Of a stretch of DNA of 64,000 nt, positions 8,428-17,742 are shown piece after piece. The stretch is from JAADEM01 sp965371855 (lineage in GTDB: Bacteria; Bacteroidota; Bacteroidia; Bacteroidales; Marinilabiliaceae): contig CBDUZZ010000003.1 in assembly GCA_965371855.1 (NCBI GenBank), positions 39,782 to 103,781 of the forward strand. Direction: 5' to 3'. Under the pieces are notes generated by a model, which saw only the letters and a list, made by a program, of their open reading frames with translations, was not told the DNA's origin and ran no database searches. Position numbers and translations under genes: made by a program. Each line of letters begins with the position of its first letter. Position 1 is the stretch's first letter.

Positions 8428-9882
8428 ATGACTAAAAAGAAAAATATCTTCACGAAATTCCCCAAAGTTTTTTGGTTAGCCAATACAATGGAGCTCTTTG
8501 AACGATGGGCCTGGTACGGACTGTTTGCTGTTCTTGCTTTGTATCTTACTAATTCGACGGATGAGGGAGCATTGGGATTTAACCATATTCAGAAAGGCTC
8601 AATTATGGGTACGGTAACCGCTATCCTCTATTTTTTACCTATAATTACCGGTGCCCTGGCCGACCGTATTGGCTATAAAAAAATACTTGTTATAGCATTT
8701 GTAATTCTCTCTTCAGGTTATCTGGTTATGGGATCTGTAAGCACATATTTTTTGGTTTACATTGCATTTTTATGGGTGGCACTTGGTGCTGCACTTTTTA
8801 AACCTGTTATTTCTGCAACCATCGCTAAATCGACGAATGAAGAAACATCTTCAATTGGTTTTGGTATTTTTTATATGATGGTTAATGTTGGTGGTTTTGT
8901 AGGGCCGGTTTTCTCATCTAAACTTCGTGATGCATATGGCTGGAAGATAGTTTTCATTATGGCAGCTTCAGCTATTTTGGTAAACCTTGTTTTGGTTCTC
9001 CTTTTCTATAAAGAACCTTATCGTGAGAAGTCGGAAGATTCATTGGGAGAAACAATAACAAAATCGTTAAGAAATATATGGACAGCAGTTAATGATATGA
9101 GACTGCTGATTTTTCTAATCATTATGGTTGGTTTCTGGACAATGTTTAATCAACTGTTTTATACGCTGCCTAACTTTATCGACCAATGGGTAAATACTAG
9201 TATTATATACAACTGGCTTGAAGATATCTCTCCCGCCCTTGCTTCTGCAATAGGAACGAGTAAAGGTACAATTGCTCCCGAAATGATGATAAATCTTGAT
9301 GCAGGTGCGATAATTTTATTTCAGGTGTTGATATCTATTTTGGTAATGAAACTTAAACCGCTAAATACAATTATGTCCGGTATTATTGTGAATGCCATTG
9401 GTATTGGCATTGCTTTCAGTACCGGTAATGGATTTTACGTGATTGTTGGAATATTTATTTTTGCTATTGGTGAGATGTCAAGTTCCCCTAAATTTACAGA
9501 ATATGTTGGGCGTATTGCTCCCCGGAATAAGGAGGCATTGTATATGGGGACATCTTTCTTGCCAGTTGCTGCAGGTAATTTTATTACCGGATTCCTGTCA
9601 GGTAACCTTTATGAAGCATGGTCGGATAAAGTATCTTTGTTAAAGACTGAAGTTGTCAAGCGAGGTCTTGAGATACCTGAAATAGGTGTTGATAATTTTA
9701 CACAAAATGATTATATCAAGCGTGCCTGTGAACTTATGGGTATGGACGATCAACAACTTACGGAATACCTCTGGAATACTTATAATCCTTCAAAAATATG
9801 GATAGTGTTTAGTGCTATTGGTATTGCTACTGTAATTGCGTTGTTCTTGTATGATAGATATATGTTAAAATCTAAATCATAA
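8428..9882 (+). CDS. MFS transporter, POT/PTR-like
   Basis: 484 aa with about 12-14 hydrophobic helices. The N-terminus carries ELFERWAWYG, close to the ExxERFxYYG signature of proton-dependent peptide transporters, and the GALADRIGYKK loop has the MFS motif A pattern. A loop after helix 6 or 7 and a long loop near residues 400-450 are less hydrophobic. It probably imports a small peptide or related solute using the proton gradient, but substrate assignment within the superfamily is uncertain. No obvious partner gene; CPBP protease gene follows by 39 nt. Confidence 0.8.
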   Translation: MTKKKNIFTKFPKVFWLANTMELFERWAWYGLFAVLALYLTNSTDEGALGFNHIQKGSIMGTVTAILYFLPIITGALADRIGYKKILVIAFVILSSGYLVMGSVSTYFLVYIAFLWVALGAALFKPVISATIAKSTNEETSSIGFGIFYMMVNVGGFVGPVFSSKLRDAYGWKIVFIMAASAILVNLVLVLLFYKEPYREKSEDSLGETITKSLRNIWTAVNDMRLLIFLIIMVGFWTMFNQLFYTLPNFIDQWVNTSIIYNWLEDISPALASAIGTSKGTIAPEMMINLDAGAIILFQVLISILVMKLKPLNTIMSGIIVNAIGIGIAFSTGNGFYVIVGIFIFAIGEMSSSPKFTEYVGRIAPRNKEALYMGTSFLPVAAGNFITGFLSGNLYEAWSDKVSLLKTEVVKRGLEIPEIGVDNFTQNDYIKRACELMGMDDQQLTEYLWNTYNPSKIWIVFSAIGIATVIALFLYDRYMLKSKS

Positions 9883-9921
9883 AGACAGTACCTGATTATA
9901 AGAAGTTAAAATATAATTTAG

Positions 9922-10827
9922 ATGAAAGCAGGAATCCTGCAATATTTGAGTCCGGGACTTAAAATGTTCCTATTGTTTATTATGATGCTGGTTTCAGTGA
10001 TGTTAGTGTCATTGTTTGTAGGCATGCTGGGATTTTATCTTTACGGTGAAATTGACTTTGATCCTCAACTTCTAATGTCTGATATCCGTATTGTTAAACT
10101 TCTACAGCTTTTTCAGTCTGTTTTTGTGTTTGTTATTCCCTCCGTTATTGCTGCGTTTCTGTTTTTCCCGTCTCACTTAAGTAGTTTGTATGGAGGCAAC
10201 CGTGTTAATCTCTATATAATACTTGCATCCGGATTAGCAATTTTCATCAGTCAGTATTTTATCGGTTGGACAGGATATGTGAACAGTCAGCTTGTTTTGC
10301 CGGAGAGCTGGGAGATGATAAGTAAGTGGATAGAGCAGACAGAGAAAGAGGCATTAGAGATAACGATGCAGCTTACCGGATCAAATTCCGGGACAGGTTT
10401 TCTTGTAAATATTATTATCCTGGCAGTTGTGCCTGCCATTGGCGAGGAGTGGCTGTTTAGAGGACATATACAGCGATATTTTGGAGAATGGATGGGAGGT
10501 GTTCACCTACCTGTTTTTGCCACATCTGTACTGTTTGCCGCGATGCATTTGCAGTTTATGACTTTTCTGCCACGTTTCTTTCTTAGTGTTATATTAGGAT
10601 ATATGTTTTTTTACGGAGGTAATCTATGGTACTCTATTATAGGTCATTTTATAAATAACTTTTTGGCATTATTGATGATGAGGAATGTTGAAGAAGTTAC
10701 AACGGTAACAAATTCATTGGAATCACAACCTGATATCCCTTTCTCTCTGGGTGTTTTATTTAGCTTTTTGGGTGTAATTGCCCTGTTGTTTTTTATTAGA
10801 AGAGTAAGATATGTTGCGAATGAGTGA
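9922..10827 (+). CDS. CPBP-family intramembrane metalloprotease (CAAX/Abi type)
   Basis: 301 aa membrane protein. The CPBP motifs are present: GEEWLFRGHIQ (EExxxR), a His in AAMHLQFM, and the third motif with GHFINNF. Hydrophobic helices precede and surround these. Bacterial members cleave membrane proteins or protect from self-made bacteriocins; the substrate here is unknown. It is 39 nt behind the transporter on the same strand and may be cotranscribed. Confidence 0.88.
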   Translation: MKAGILQYLSPGLKMFLLFIMMLVSVMLVSLFVGMLGFYLYGEIDFDPQLLMSDIRIVKLLQLFQSVFVFVIPSVIAAFLFFPSHLSSLYGGNRVNLYIILASGLAIFISQYFIGWTGYVNSQLVLPESWEMISKWIEQTEKEALEITMQLTGSNSGTGFLVNIIILAVVPAIGEEWLFRGHIQRYFGEWMGGVHLPVFATSVLFAAMHLQFMTFLPRFFLSVILGYMFFYGGNLWYSIIGHFINNFLALLMMRNVEEVTTVTNSLESQPDIPFSLGVLFSFLGVIALLFFIRRVRYVANE

Positions 10828-10886
10828 AGTTGTTATGATGGTGATTGAACGATATTTGTATTTCCCCCCTGGATAGTTATGGAGTA

Positions 10887-11609
10887 TCAGGAAGGGGTTT
10901 TTGCTGTGTTTAAATATGGTTCTTTTTCTTGTTTCCTCAACATATATACAATGCCGTACCCTGTGCATTTGTCTCTTTTTGTTTCACCCGGTAAATTATC
11001 ATACCTGGCCTCCACTTCATTCCAAAGATAAAGAATCAGATTGTCAGCCTTTTCCCTTAATCCGGCTACTTTATCATGCATCTTTTGGGTTGTAACTTGT
11101 AGGTTTTTATGATTGTTATAATAATCAATAAATTCCTCATACTTTATTTTAACCATAGCAATTGAGGGGTTATATATTCTGTTTCCACCCATTGTTGTGC
11201 GTTCTTCTTCGCCTTTAATAACTTTTTCACCCCAATAGATTAATTGTTGTTCTGTACCCAATTCAGGAACTGATCGTTCATCTTTGTTAAGGGTATATAA
11301 TGTTCGTACTTTAGGTTTTATTTCACCTCTGATAATGCCAAAATTTAATACCTGAAGGAAATGAGACACATAAAGTCTTGTAACCTTAAATTGCTCGTTT
11401 AATAACTTACCGTATTTTACCTGTCTCTCTTTACTGAAATTGTACTGCTCAATGGCTTGCTCATACAGAGGTAAAAAAGCTTTTATCTGTAAGTAAACTC
11501 TTTGTGAAAAAGCCAATTCAAAAGGATTTGTTGCAGAACCTTTGCGATATGCGGCTTTTAGAGCTCTGAGCCTGGCCTGATCAGTGTTTGGAAGACGTCT
11601 GTATGGCAT
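10887..11609 (-). CDS. Conserved hypothetical protein, 240 aa
   Basis: A soluble, basic, mostly helical protein starting MPYRRLPNTDQARLRAL. No signal peptide, membrane segment or catalytic motif is visible. I do not recognise the family. Codon and base usage look like the neighbours. It is convergent with the CPBP gene (59 nt apart), and the upstream side borders a repeat-rich gap. Confidence 0.7.
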   Translation of the reverse strand: MPYRRLPNTDQARLRALKAAYRKGSATNPFELAFSQRVYLQIKAFLPLYEQAIEQYNFSKERQVKYGKLLNEQFKVTRLYVSHFLQVLNFGIIRGEIKPKVRTLYTLNKDERSVPELGTEQQLIYWGEKVIKGEEERTTMGGNRIYNPSIAMVKIKYEEFIDYYNNHKNLQVTTQKMHDKVAGLREKADNLILYLWNEVEARYDNLPGETKRDKCTGYGIVYMLRKQEKEPYLNTAKTPS

Positions 11610-11734
11610 GCTTTATAGTTGAAAAGTGGACTGTTCGCACCTAATGTAGTAAAAAATGTAACTAATTGCAAATCACAACATAACAAATTATGTAAAAATG
11701 CAACTGTTTTTTCTCTAATGAGTTATGTGTTTTT

Positions 11735-11744
11735 GGGGGGGGGG
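11735..11744. repeat. G10 homopolymer
   Basis: Ten consecutive G in an AT-rich intergenic region, about 125 nt upstream of the 10887-11609 gene. Such tracts can vary in length by slippage; here it is not inside a reading frame. Confidence 0.7.
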
Positions 11745-11760
11745 TAAAAACACAGTAAAG

Positions 11761-11856
11761 CCTCACCCCCTAACCCCCTCTCTTCCAGATAGGAAAGGGG
11801 GAACAAGACGGAAGCCACTCCCCTTCTCCTCAAGGAGAAGGGGTCGGGGGATGAGG
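11761..11856. repeat. Intergenic palindromic repeat element
   Basis: Outer arms 11761-11777 and 11840-11856 match as an inverted repeat at 14 of 17 positions (CCTCA-CCCCC type). Nested inside is a perfect 10-bp hairpin, CCCCTTCTCC (11820-11829), loop TCAA, GGAGAAGGGG (11834-11843). A related hairpin occurs at 31593-31618. Non-coding; resembles dispersed C-rich repeats found in many genomes. Confidence 0.65.
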
Positions 11857-11863
11857 TGAATCT

Positions 11864-11897
11864 CACCGTTGGCGTTGCTCAAAGCGACACCGTCGGT
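11864..11897. repeat. Short imperfect palindrome, copy A
   Basis: CACCGTTGGCGTTGCTC followed by an imperfect inverted copy (11881-11897). The same layout recurs at 12028-12063 with scattered substitutions, which suggests a small repeat family rather than coding sequence. Confidence 0.5.
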
Positions 11898-11913
11898 ACA
11901 GAAAAAACAAAAA

Positions 11914-11945
11914 AAAAGTCCGACTCACTTCTGAATCGGACTTTT
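11914..11945. terminator. Bidirectional-looking terminator downstream of sdhB
   Basis: AAAAGTCCGA (11914-11923) pairs perfectly with TCGGACTTTT (11936-11945), with A- and T-rich flanks so that it can work on both strands. On the minus strand it lies behind the sdhCAB operon. Confidence 0.75.
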
Positions 11946-12027
11946 CTATAATTGAATAGCAATTGTATTTTCTCCCGATATTTATTCCTGATTAAATCGG
12001 GAATAACGGGATTATCAGTATATGTTT

Positions 12028-12063
12028 CACCATCGGCATCGCTCTAAGAGTAGCACCAACGGT
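12028..12063. repeat. Short imperfect palindrome, copy B
   Basis: CACCATCGGCATCGCTC and its imperfect inverse, related to 11864-11897. It ends 9 nt before the sdhB stop codon on the other strand's coordinate side, so it lies in the 3' untranslated part of the sdh transcript. Confidence 0.5.
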
Positions 12064-12071
12064 TTTTGAGA

Positions 12072-12827
12072 TTAATCTTTAAATTTCGCCATAAGGTACT
12101 CTCTGTTAAGTCTGGCAATGTTAGTTATCGAAACACCTTTGGGGCACTCTACTTCACAGGCGCCGGTATTGGTACAGTTCCCAAATCCCAGTTCGTCCAT
12201 CTTTGCAACCATTCGTTTAGCACGGCGTGCTCTTTCTACTTTACCTTGTGGTAATAGAGCTAACTGGCTAACTTTAGCAGAAACAAACAGCATTGCAGAG
12301 CCGTTTTTACAAGCAGCAACACAAGCACCACAACCAATGCATGACGCAGCATCCATTGCTTCTTCAGCATCTTCCTGAGGGATTGCTATTGCATTTGCAT
12401 CCGGTACACCACCTGTGCCTACTGAAACATACCCTCCGGCAGCAATAATATCATCAAAAGCATTACGGTTAACGATAAGGTCTTTTATTACAGGGAACCC
12501 GGCCGAGCGCCATGGCTCAATAGTTATTGTTTCACCATCTTTGAATTTACGCATATGCAGTTGGCATGTTGTAATATCTTCATCAGGCCCGTGGGGGTGA
12601 CCGTTGATATACATCGAACACATTCCGCAAATTCCTTCACGGCAGTCGTGATCGAAAGCTACCGGCTCTTTTCCTTCGGTGATAAGTTGTTCATTAAGTA
12701 CGTCTATCATTTCAAGGAATGAGCTGTCTATCGAAATGTTTTTTACTTCGTAAGCTTCAAAACGTCCTTTTACTTTAGGGCCATCTTGACGCCATACTTT
12801 TAGTTTGAGATTTATATTTTTTTCCAT
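12072..12827 (-). CDS. sdhB: Succinate dehydrogenase/fumarate reductase iron-sulfur subunit
   Basis: 251 aa. The N-terminal plant-type [2Fe-2S] domain has CREGICGMC; the C-terminal part has [11 protein letters not shown] and [12 protein letters not shown] for the [4Fe-4S] and [3Fe-4S] clusters. It transfers electrons between the flavoprotein and the quinone-linked cytochrome b. It is the last gene of sdhC-sdhA-sdhB (40 nt after sdhA). Whether the complex works mainly as fumarate reductase cannot be read from the sequence; the family in this phylum includes both uses. Confidence 0.95.
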   Translation of the reverse strand: MEKNINLKLKVWRQDGPKVKGRFEAYEVKNISIDSSFLEMIDVLNEQLITEGKEPVAFDHDCREGICGMCSMYINGHPHGPDEDITTCQLHMRKFKDGETITIEPWRSAGFPVIKDLIVNRNAFDDIIAAGGYVSVGTGGVPDANAIAIPQEDAEEAMDAASCIGCGACVAACKNGSAMLFVSAKVSQLALLPQGKVERARRAKRMVAKMDELGFGNCTNTGACEVECPKGVSITNIARLNREYLMAKFKD

Positions 12828-12867
12828 GTTGACTCTTTTCTTTAATTTGTTGAACTAAAACTCATAT

Positions 12868-14808
12868 TTATTTATAGTTACGTTGTTTCAGCTCTACATA
12901 TTCGAATTTAAGATCTTCTTTATGTAATTCAGGCTCTTTGTTCTCGCCTTTGTATTCCCAGCAAGATACATATTTAAAAAGATCGTCTCTACGTAATGCT
13001 TCTCCCTCTTTTGTTTTATACTCTTCGCGGAAATGACCACCACAGGATTCTTCCCTGAGCAGAGCATCACGAGCCATTAATTCTCCTATTTCGATAAAAT
13101 CAGCTACTCTGCCGGCTTTCTCGAGTTCAGGATGCATTCCTTCAAGAGAGCCGGGGATACGAACATTTGTCCAGAACTCTTTTTTAATATCCTGAATTTG
13201 TGTAATGGCTTTTTCCAGTCCCTCTTTATTACGTGCCATACCAACAAAACTCCACATAACATGACCGAGGTCTTTATGAATGCTATCAACAGAACGCTTT
13301 CCTTTAATGTTTAACAGTTTTTCAAACCTTTCAGAAATTTGTTTCTCTTTCTCTTCAAATTCAGGTAGGTTAGTTGACATGCGTGGTGTGCCGATATCAT
13401 CAGCCAAATAGTTTTGAATAGTAAAAGGAAGAACAAAGTATCCATCTGCAAGGCCTTGCATAAGAGCTGAAGCTCCCAGGCGGTTAGCTCCGTGGTCAGA
13501 AAAATTTGCTTCCCCTATACAGAATAGTCCAGGAACAGATGTTTGCAGTTCATAGTCCACCCAAATACCACCCATGGTGTAGTGAATGGCAGGATATATC
13601 ATCATCGGATTTTCGTATGGATTCTCATCAACTATCTTCTCATACATCTGGAAAAGATTACCATATCTCGCTTTAATAGCATCTTTTCCTAATCGCTCAA
13701 TAGCGTCTTTAAAATCAAGGTAAACAGCCAGTCCGGTTGTTCCTACACCATGTCCTGCATCGCATCTCTCTTTAGCAGCACGCGAAGCTACGTCACGAGG
13801 AACAAGGTTTCCGAAAGCCGGATACCTTCTCTCTAGGTAGTAGTCTCTGTCTTCTTCAGGAATAGCCGTCGGTTTCAGTTTCCCGGCTTGTATTGCTTCA
13901 GCATCCTCTTTTTTATTAGGAACCCAAATACGACCATCATTACGTAACGACTCTGACATTAGTGTTAGTTTACTCTGAAACTCACCGTGAACAGGGATAC
14001 AGGTTGGATGAATTTGTGTGAAATTGGGGTTTGCAAAGTATGCTCCATTTTGGTATGCTTTCCATATAGCAGAGCCATTTGATCCCATAGCATTAGTTGA
14101 GAGGAAAAACGCATTTCCGTATCCTCCTGAAGCAATAACAACGGCATGACCGAAATGACGACTGAGTTTTCCGGTAACAAGATCACGGGTAATAATACCT
14201 CTTGCTTTACCGTCAATCTTAACGATTTCAACCAACTCGGTACGTGTATGAAGTTCAACATTCCCTTCATTAACCTGACGCATCAGAGCCTGATAAGCGC
14301 CTAAAAGCAACTGTTGCCCTGTTTGACCTCTGGCGTAGAAAGTACGGCTTACCTGTGCTCCTCCAAAAGAGCGATTATCGAGTAAGCCTCCGTATTCGCG
14401 AGCAAAAGGAACACCCTGAGCAACACATTGGTCAATAATACTGTTACTTACTTCTGCAAGGCGATATACGTTAGCCTCACGTGCACGGTAGTCACCTCCT
14501 TTTATTGTATCATAAAACAGGCGATAAACAGAGTCACCATCGTTAGGGTAGTTTTTAGCAGCATTAATGCCTCCCTGAGCAGAAATAGAGTGAGCACGGC
14601 GCGGGGAGTCCTGGATGGTAAAGTTTTTCACTTTAAAACCCATCTCAGCCATAGAAGCAGCGGCAGAGGCTCCGGCTAATCCGGTGCCTACAACAATAAC
14701 GTCTAACCGTCTTTTGTTTGACGGGTTTACCAGCTTTTGGTTGTTTTTATAGTTAGTCCATTTTTGGGCGAGAGGCCCTTCAGGAATTTTAGCATCTATC
14801 TTTGTCAT
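12868..14808 (-). CDS. sdhA: Succinate dehydrogenase/fumarate reductase flavoprotein subunit
   Basis: 646 aa. FAD-binding [17 protein letters not shown] near residue 40, and [12 protein letters not shown], which contains the sequence around the covalent flavin His of this family. Further conserved parts are the [11 protein letters not shown] segment, the [16 protein letters not shown] block and the C-terminal [10 protein letters not shown]. The length fits the long B. subtilis/Wolinella-like type. It sits between sdhC (23 nt) and sdhB. Confidence 0.96.
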   Translation of the reverse strand: MTKIDAKIPEGPLAQKWTNYKNNQKLVNPSNKRRLDVIVVGTGLAGASAAASMAEMGFKVKNFTIQDSPRRAHSISAQGGINAAKNYPNDGDSVYRLFYDTIKGGDYRAREANVYRLAEVSNSIIDQCVAQGVPFAREYGGLLDNRSFGGAQVSRTFYARGQTGQQLLLGAYQALMRQVNEGNVELHTRTELVEIVKIDGKARGIITRDLVTGKLSRHFGHAVVIASGGYGNAFFLSTNAMGSNGSAIWKAYQNGAYFANPNFTQIHPTCIPVHGEFQSKLTLMSESLRNDGRIWVPNKKEDAEAIQAGKLKPTAIPEEDRDYYLERRYPAFGNLVPRDVASRAAKERCDAGHGVGTTGLAVYLDFKDAIERLGKDAIKARYGNLFQMYEKIVDENPYENPMMIYPAIHYTMGGIWVDYELQTSVPGLFCIGEANFSDHGANRLGASALMQGLADGYFVLPFTIQNYLADDIGTPRMSTNLPEFEEKEKQISERFEKLLNIKGKRSVDSIHKDLGHVMWSFVGMARNKEGLEKAITQIQDIKKEFWTNVRIPGSLEGMHPELEKAGRVADFIEIGELMARDALLREESCGGHFREEYKTKEGEALRRDDLFKYVSCWEYKGENKEPELHKEDLKFEYVELKQRNYK

Positions 14809-14831
14809 ATCGATACAAATTTATTAGGCAA

Positions 14832-15533
14832 TTATGATTGATAAAAGAAGTGTTGTAATACAGCAATTAAAGAGAACCCTATGCCTATTACCAAGGCAAC
14901 GATTGTTCCGACAACAGACCATCTTTTTCTCCAGATAGTATTGCTGAGTCCAAAAGTATGAAGTGCAGACCAAAAACTGTGCGACAGGTGATAAGCCAGC
15001 CCTATTGATCCGATAACATAAACAATAACCACCCATAGAATACCAAACGTATGGTTAACCAATGCATAGGCATTTTCAACTTGTGTATCAACACCGGCAA
15101 TGTCAATTGTTGTGTGATGGAGCAGTGGGTCACCAGTAATTTTAATTTTCATCCAGAATTGAACAATATGAACAATTAAGAATGATAATATTACAAGTCC
15201 TAAAATGTACATGTTTTTAGAAGCCCATGTTACATCAGGTGTTTTGTTGCCGGAAGCATAGCGGTCTTTACCTCTTGCTTTCTGGTTTTGAAGGGTAAGT
15301 GTTGATGCCCAGATAATGTGAATGATAAAGCCTATTGCCAACATTGGCTCTATAATTTTAATAAAAGGATTGGTAGCCATAAAATGGGCTGCGGCATTAA
15401 ACATTTCCCCTCCATCATCTATTAGCAACAATGTATTTAGGGTTAAGTGGATGAATAAAAACATCACTAAAAAAAGCCCTGTGATACTCAACAGGAACTT
15501 CTTCCCAATAGAAGAACAAAAAAAGTTACTCAT
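14832..15533 (-). CDS. sdhC: Succinate dehydrogenase/fumarate reductase cytochrome b subunit (b558 type)
   Basis: 233 aa from the ATG at 15533 (MSNFFCSSIGKKFLLSITGL). A longer frame begins at 15590, but the promoter -7 box lies at 15588-15595, so the upstream ATG would be at or before the transcription start. Five hydrophobic helices with spaced His residues, for example in FLFIHLTLN, IGFIIHIIWA, FLIVHIVQF and YHLSHSFWS, fit dihaem anchoring. It is the single membrane anchor that exchanges electrons with menaquinone. Confidence 0.92.
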   Translation of the reverse strand: MSNFFCSSIGKKFLLSITGLFLVMFLFIHLTLNTLLLIDDGGEMFNAAAHFMATNPFIKIIEPMLAIGFIIHIIWASTLTLQNQKARGKDRYASGNKTPDVTWASKNMYILGLVILSFLIVHIVQFWMKIKITGDPLLHHTTIDIAGVDTQVENAYALVNHTFGILWVVIVYVIGSIGLAYHLSHSFWSALHTFGLSNTIWRKRWSVVGTIVALVIGIGFSLIAVLQHFFYQS

Positions 15534-15587
15534 AAGGAATCCATTTATTTTTAATTTATAATTAAAGTTTGATATGAAATATTCGTT

Positions 15588-15618
15588 CAAAAGTAATTTT
15601 GTTTAGGCTTTTGAGCAA
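15588..15618 (-). promoter_or_regulatory. Promoter of sdhCAB
   Basis: On the minus strand a TTG (15616-15618) is followed after exactly 20 nt by TACTTTTG (15588-15595), a full match to the Bacteroidota -33/-7 pattern. The remaining gap up to the glycosyltransferase gene at 15907 (about 290 nt) holds no convincing gene; a 65-codon plus-strand frame there has no recognisable features. Confidence 0.7.
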
Positions 15619-15906
15619 GAAAAGGGGAATAATAAAAACAATATTTATATTCATTCTAAGTAATGTCTTATTGGCATATGGAAATATGCCAATAACGGGT
15701 AATGTTGTTTATCAAAAAGTAACGGGAGTTACGCATTTTTGTTGTTGTTGTATCTTTTGCTACAAATATCCCGCGATCCTGTTGCTTATAAATTAGCTGC
15801 ATCACAGCAAAATATCTTGGAGTCAATAAATTATATAAAAATGAAAAAAGCTACATCGTAGCGAAATATTTTTTATTTTGTAATTATTTTCATCATCTTA
15901 ACTAAT

Positions 15907-16803
15907 ATGGTCATAAAACACAAGGAACTTGTTTCGGTGATAATACCGGTTTATAACCGTACTCAGGAACTTATTAGAGCTTTATCCAGTGTGTTAGTAC
16001 AAAGCATGCAGGATTTTGAGGTTATTGTTGTTGATGACGGGTCGGATGATGATTTTAAAATGGTGTGTGACCTTTTTAACGATGAAAGGATACGTTTTTT
16101 TAGGAATGAAGAACATAAGAATGCTAATGCTGTTCGTAACAGAGGTTTGCGTGAGGCTAAGGGAAAGTATATTGCCATGCTCGATTCAGACGATGAATTT
16201 CTTCCGGAGCATCTGCAACAAAGGGTTGAAATGATTGAAAGTTGTGGGTGTGATGGGATATTTGGCAGTGCATACCTGTTTGATGGGGTTAGTCAAAGAA
16301 TAAAGTATAGCAGACCATTGGGTAAAAATGAGAGTATGGTAAATTATCTGCTGACTGATGGTTTTTGTCCTACTCCATCTCATTTTTACAATGCTGAAGC
16401 TGCACGTCAGATTATGTGGGATGAGTCGTTAAGCCGGCATCAGGACTATGATTTTTCCATACGTTTTGCCGGGAAATATGATTTCAGGTGTGACCCTGAA
16501 CCTACGGTCAGGATTCATTGGCATAGAAATCATAAACACAGGTTGAGTCATACTCATTTTTCTTCTCATAAACTATTCATTGAGAAGTATAAAGATAGGA
16601 TATCAATTCCGGCATTGATAAATTATTATTATTCGATGCGAAAAAAGGCTAAGACAAGAGGGTCGAAAAATCAATATGACTATTATCGGGATGAGATGAA
16701 AAAGACGGTTAAATGTTATATGATACCTATGCTGTTAGGATGGGTGAAGTTGAAGGTTTTGAAGAATAAAGTGTTATATCATTATTTAAATGGTAAATAT
16801 TAA
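15907..16803 (+). CDS. Family 2 glycosyltransferase
   Basis: 298 aa GT-A enzyme. SVIIPVYNRTQELIRAL at the N-terminus, VVDDGSDD, the NANAVRNRGLREAKG segment and the DSDDEFLP nucleotide-sugar/metal motif are all visible. A charged C-terminal part with no membrane helix suggests a cytoplasmic, membrane-associated enzyme adding a sugar to a surface glycan. It lies divergently from sdhC and convergent with the polysaccharide cluster at 16870-22890; its substrate is unknown. Confidence 0.9.
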   Translation: MVIKHKELVSVIIPVYNRTQELIRALSSVLVQSMQDFEVIVVDDGSDDDFKMVCDLFNDERIRFFRNEEHKNANAVRNRGLREAKGKYIAMLDSDDEFLPEHLQQRVEMIESCGCDGIFGSAYLFDGVSQRIKYSRPLGKNESMVNYLLTDGFCPTPSHFYNAEAARQIMWDESLSRHQDYDFSIRFAGKYDFRCDPEPTVRIHWHRNHKHRLSHTHFSSHKLFIEKYKDRISIPALINYYYSMRKKAKTRGSKNQYDYYRDEMKKTVKCYMIPMLLGWVKLKVLKNKVLYHYLNGKY

Positions 16804-16869
16804 TTGTGCGTCTTCAGTAGTTTTTTGTCATGCCGTTAGATGAGTGTTAAGCTTAAATGTTTGTTGGGT

Positions 16870-17724
16870 TTATAAATGCAACATCTTTTTTAGCATCCAC
16901 CACACTCCGCTTGATTTTACAATTATCTCATCAAGATTACCTGAATCATTAACTGATAGTCTTTTGAGTTTGAACAGATCGGTTTTTAAGGAGTTGTATC
17001 CCGGATTTGTAGTTACTGCATATTTGTACCCTGCTTTTTTTGCAAATACAACTTCTCTTTCATTGTAATCGCCGTTAGGATAGGCAAGGCCGGTGATATT
17101 CAGTTTGTACTTATTTTTAAGTGTGATTTTTGATAAGTCTATTTCATTGAATGCTTTTTCGTTGGAGCATTTTGTAAGAACCGGATGAAACTCTGTATGG
17201 CTTTGTAAATCAAAAAATGAGAGTCTTTTCATTTCTGAAATTTCACTGTCTGACAGAGCCTGGCGGGTATTGTATTCATGCTTTTCGTAGAAGTTATTGC
17301 CTGACAGAATGCTTTGTAGTTTATCATCTGATAACGTTTTCAGTTTGTCGATGTTCAGGTTTCTCTGCAAAAACCAAAAGTGTCTATTCGTTCCGACAAT
17401 ACCTGAACAGAGAAAAATTGTAACAGGTATTTTCAGGGCTTTAATCAATGAGATTAATTGGTAGTTTCCTTTGTGTCCGTCATCAAGGGTCAGTACCATT
17501 GGTTTTAATGGCAGCTTGTAGTTAGATTTTTTGTTACGGGCATTCAGGTAATCCTGCATTGAGATAATGCTATAGTGGCGTTTCCAATAATTAAAAGCTT
17601 GAATGGCTGCCTGCAACGATATGTCATGCATCATGATTATTGATACCCTGTGTTTCTGAAGTAGTTCTCTGAAAAGAAGCGACAGCCCGCTGTATCGTAA
17701 TATTTTGAATAATAATTCGTGCAT
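16870..17724 (-). CDS. Polysaccharide deacetylase (NodB/CE4 family)
   Basis: 284 aa. The NodB motif 1 is MVLTLDDGHKGN (catalytic and metal Asp pair), followed by a short HTEFHP motif (in LQSHTEFHPVL) with the metal-binding His residues. The C-terminal LAYPNGDYNEREV matches motif 3. It removes N-acetyl groups from glycans. The start ATG at 17724 lies inside a dispersed repeat (17715-17731); the next Met is about 30 residues in, just before the conserved part, so the N-terminus is uncertain. It is the last gene of the polysaccharide operon. Confidence 0.85.
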   Translation of the reverse strand: MHELLFKILRYSGLSLLFRELLQKHRVSIIMMHDISLQAAIQAFNYWKRHYSIISMQDYLNARNKKSNYKLPLKPMVLTLDDGHKGNYQLISLIKALKIPVTIFLCSGIVGTNRHFWFLQRNLNIDKLKTLSDDKLQSILSGNNFYEKHEYNTRQALSDSEISEMKRLSFFDLQSHTEFHPVLTKCSNEKAFNEIDLSKITLKNKYKLNITGLAYPNGDYNEREVVFAKKAGYKYAVTTNPGYNSLKTDLFKLKRLSVNDSGNLDEIIVKSSGVWWMLKKMLHL

Positions 17725-17731
17725 TCGTGGC
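17715..17731. repeat. Dispersed repeat, copy at the deacetylase start
   Basis: ATTCGTGCATTCGTGGC, one base different from 18997-19013 (ATTCGTGCATTCGCGGC). It provides the start codon of the 16870-17724 gene. Confidence 0.55.
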
Positions 17732-17742
17732 TATTATGTTCC

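Noticed and set aside
15599..15796. 65-codon plus-strand frame upstream of the glycosyltransferase gene
   Set aside because: It overlaps the sdhC promoter, has a Cys run and no family resemblance or start signal.
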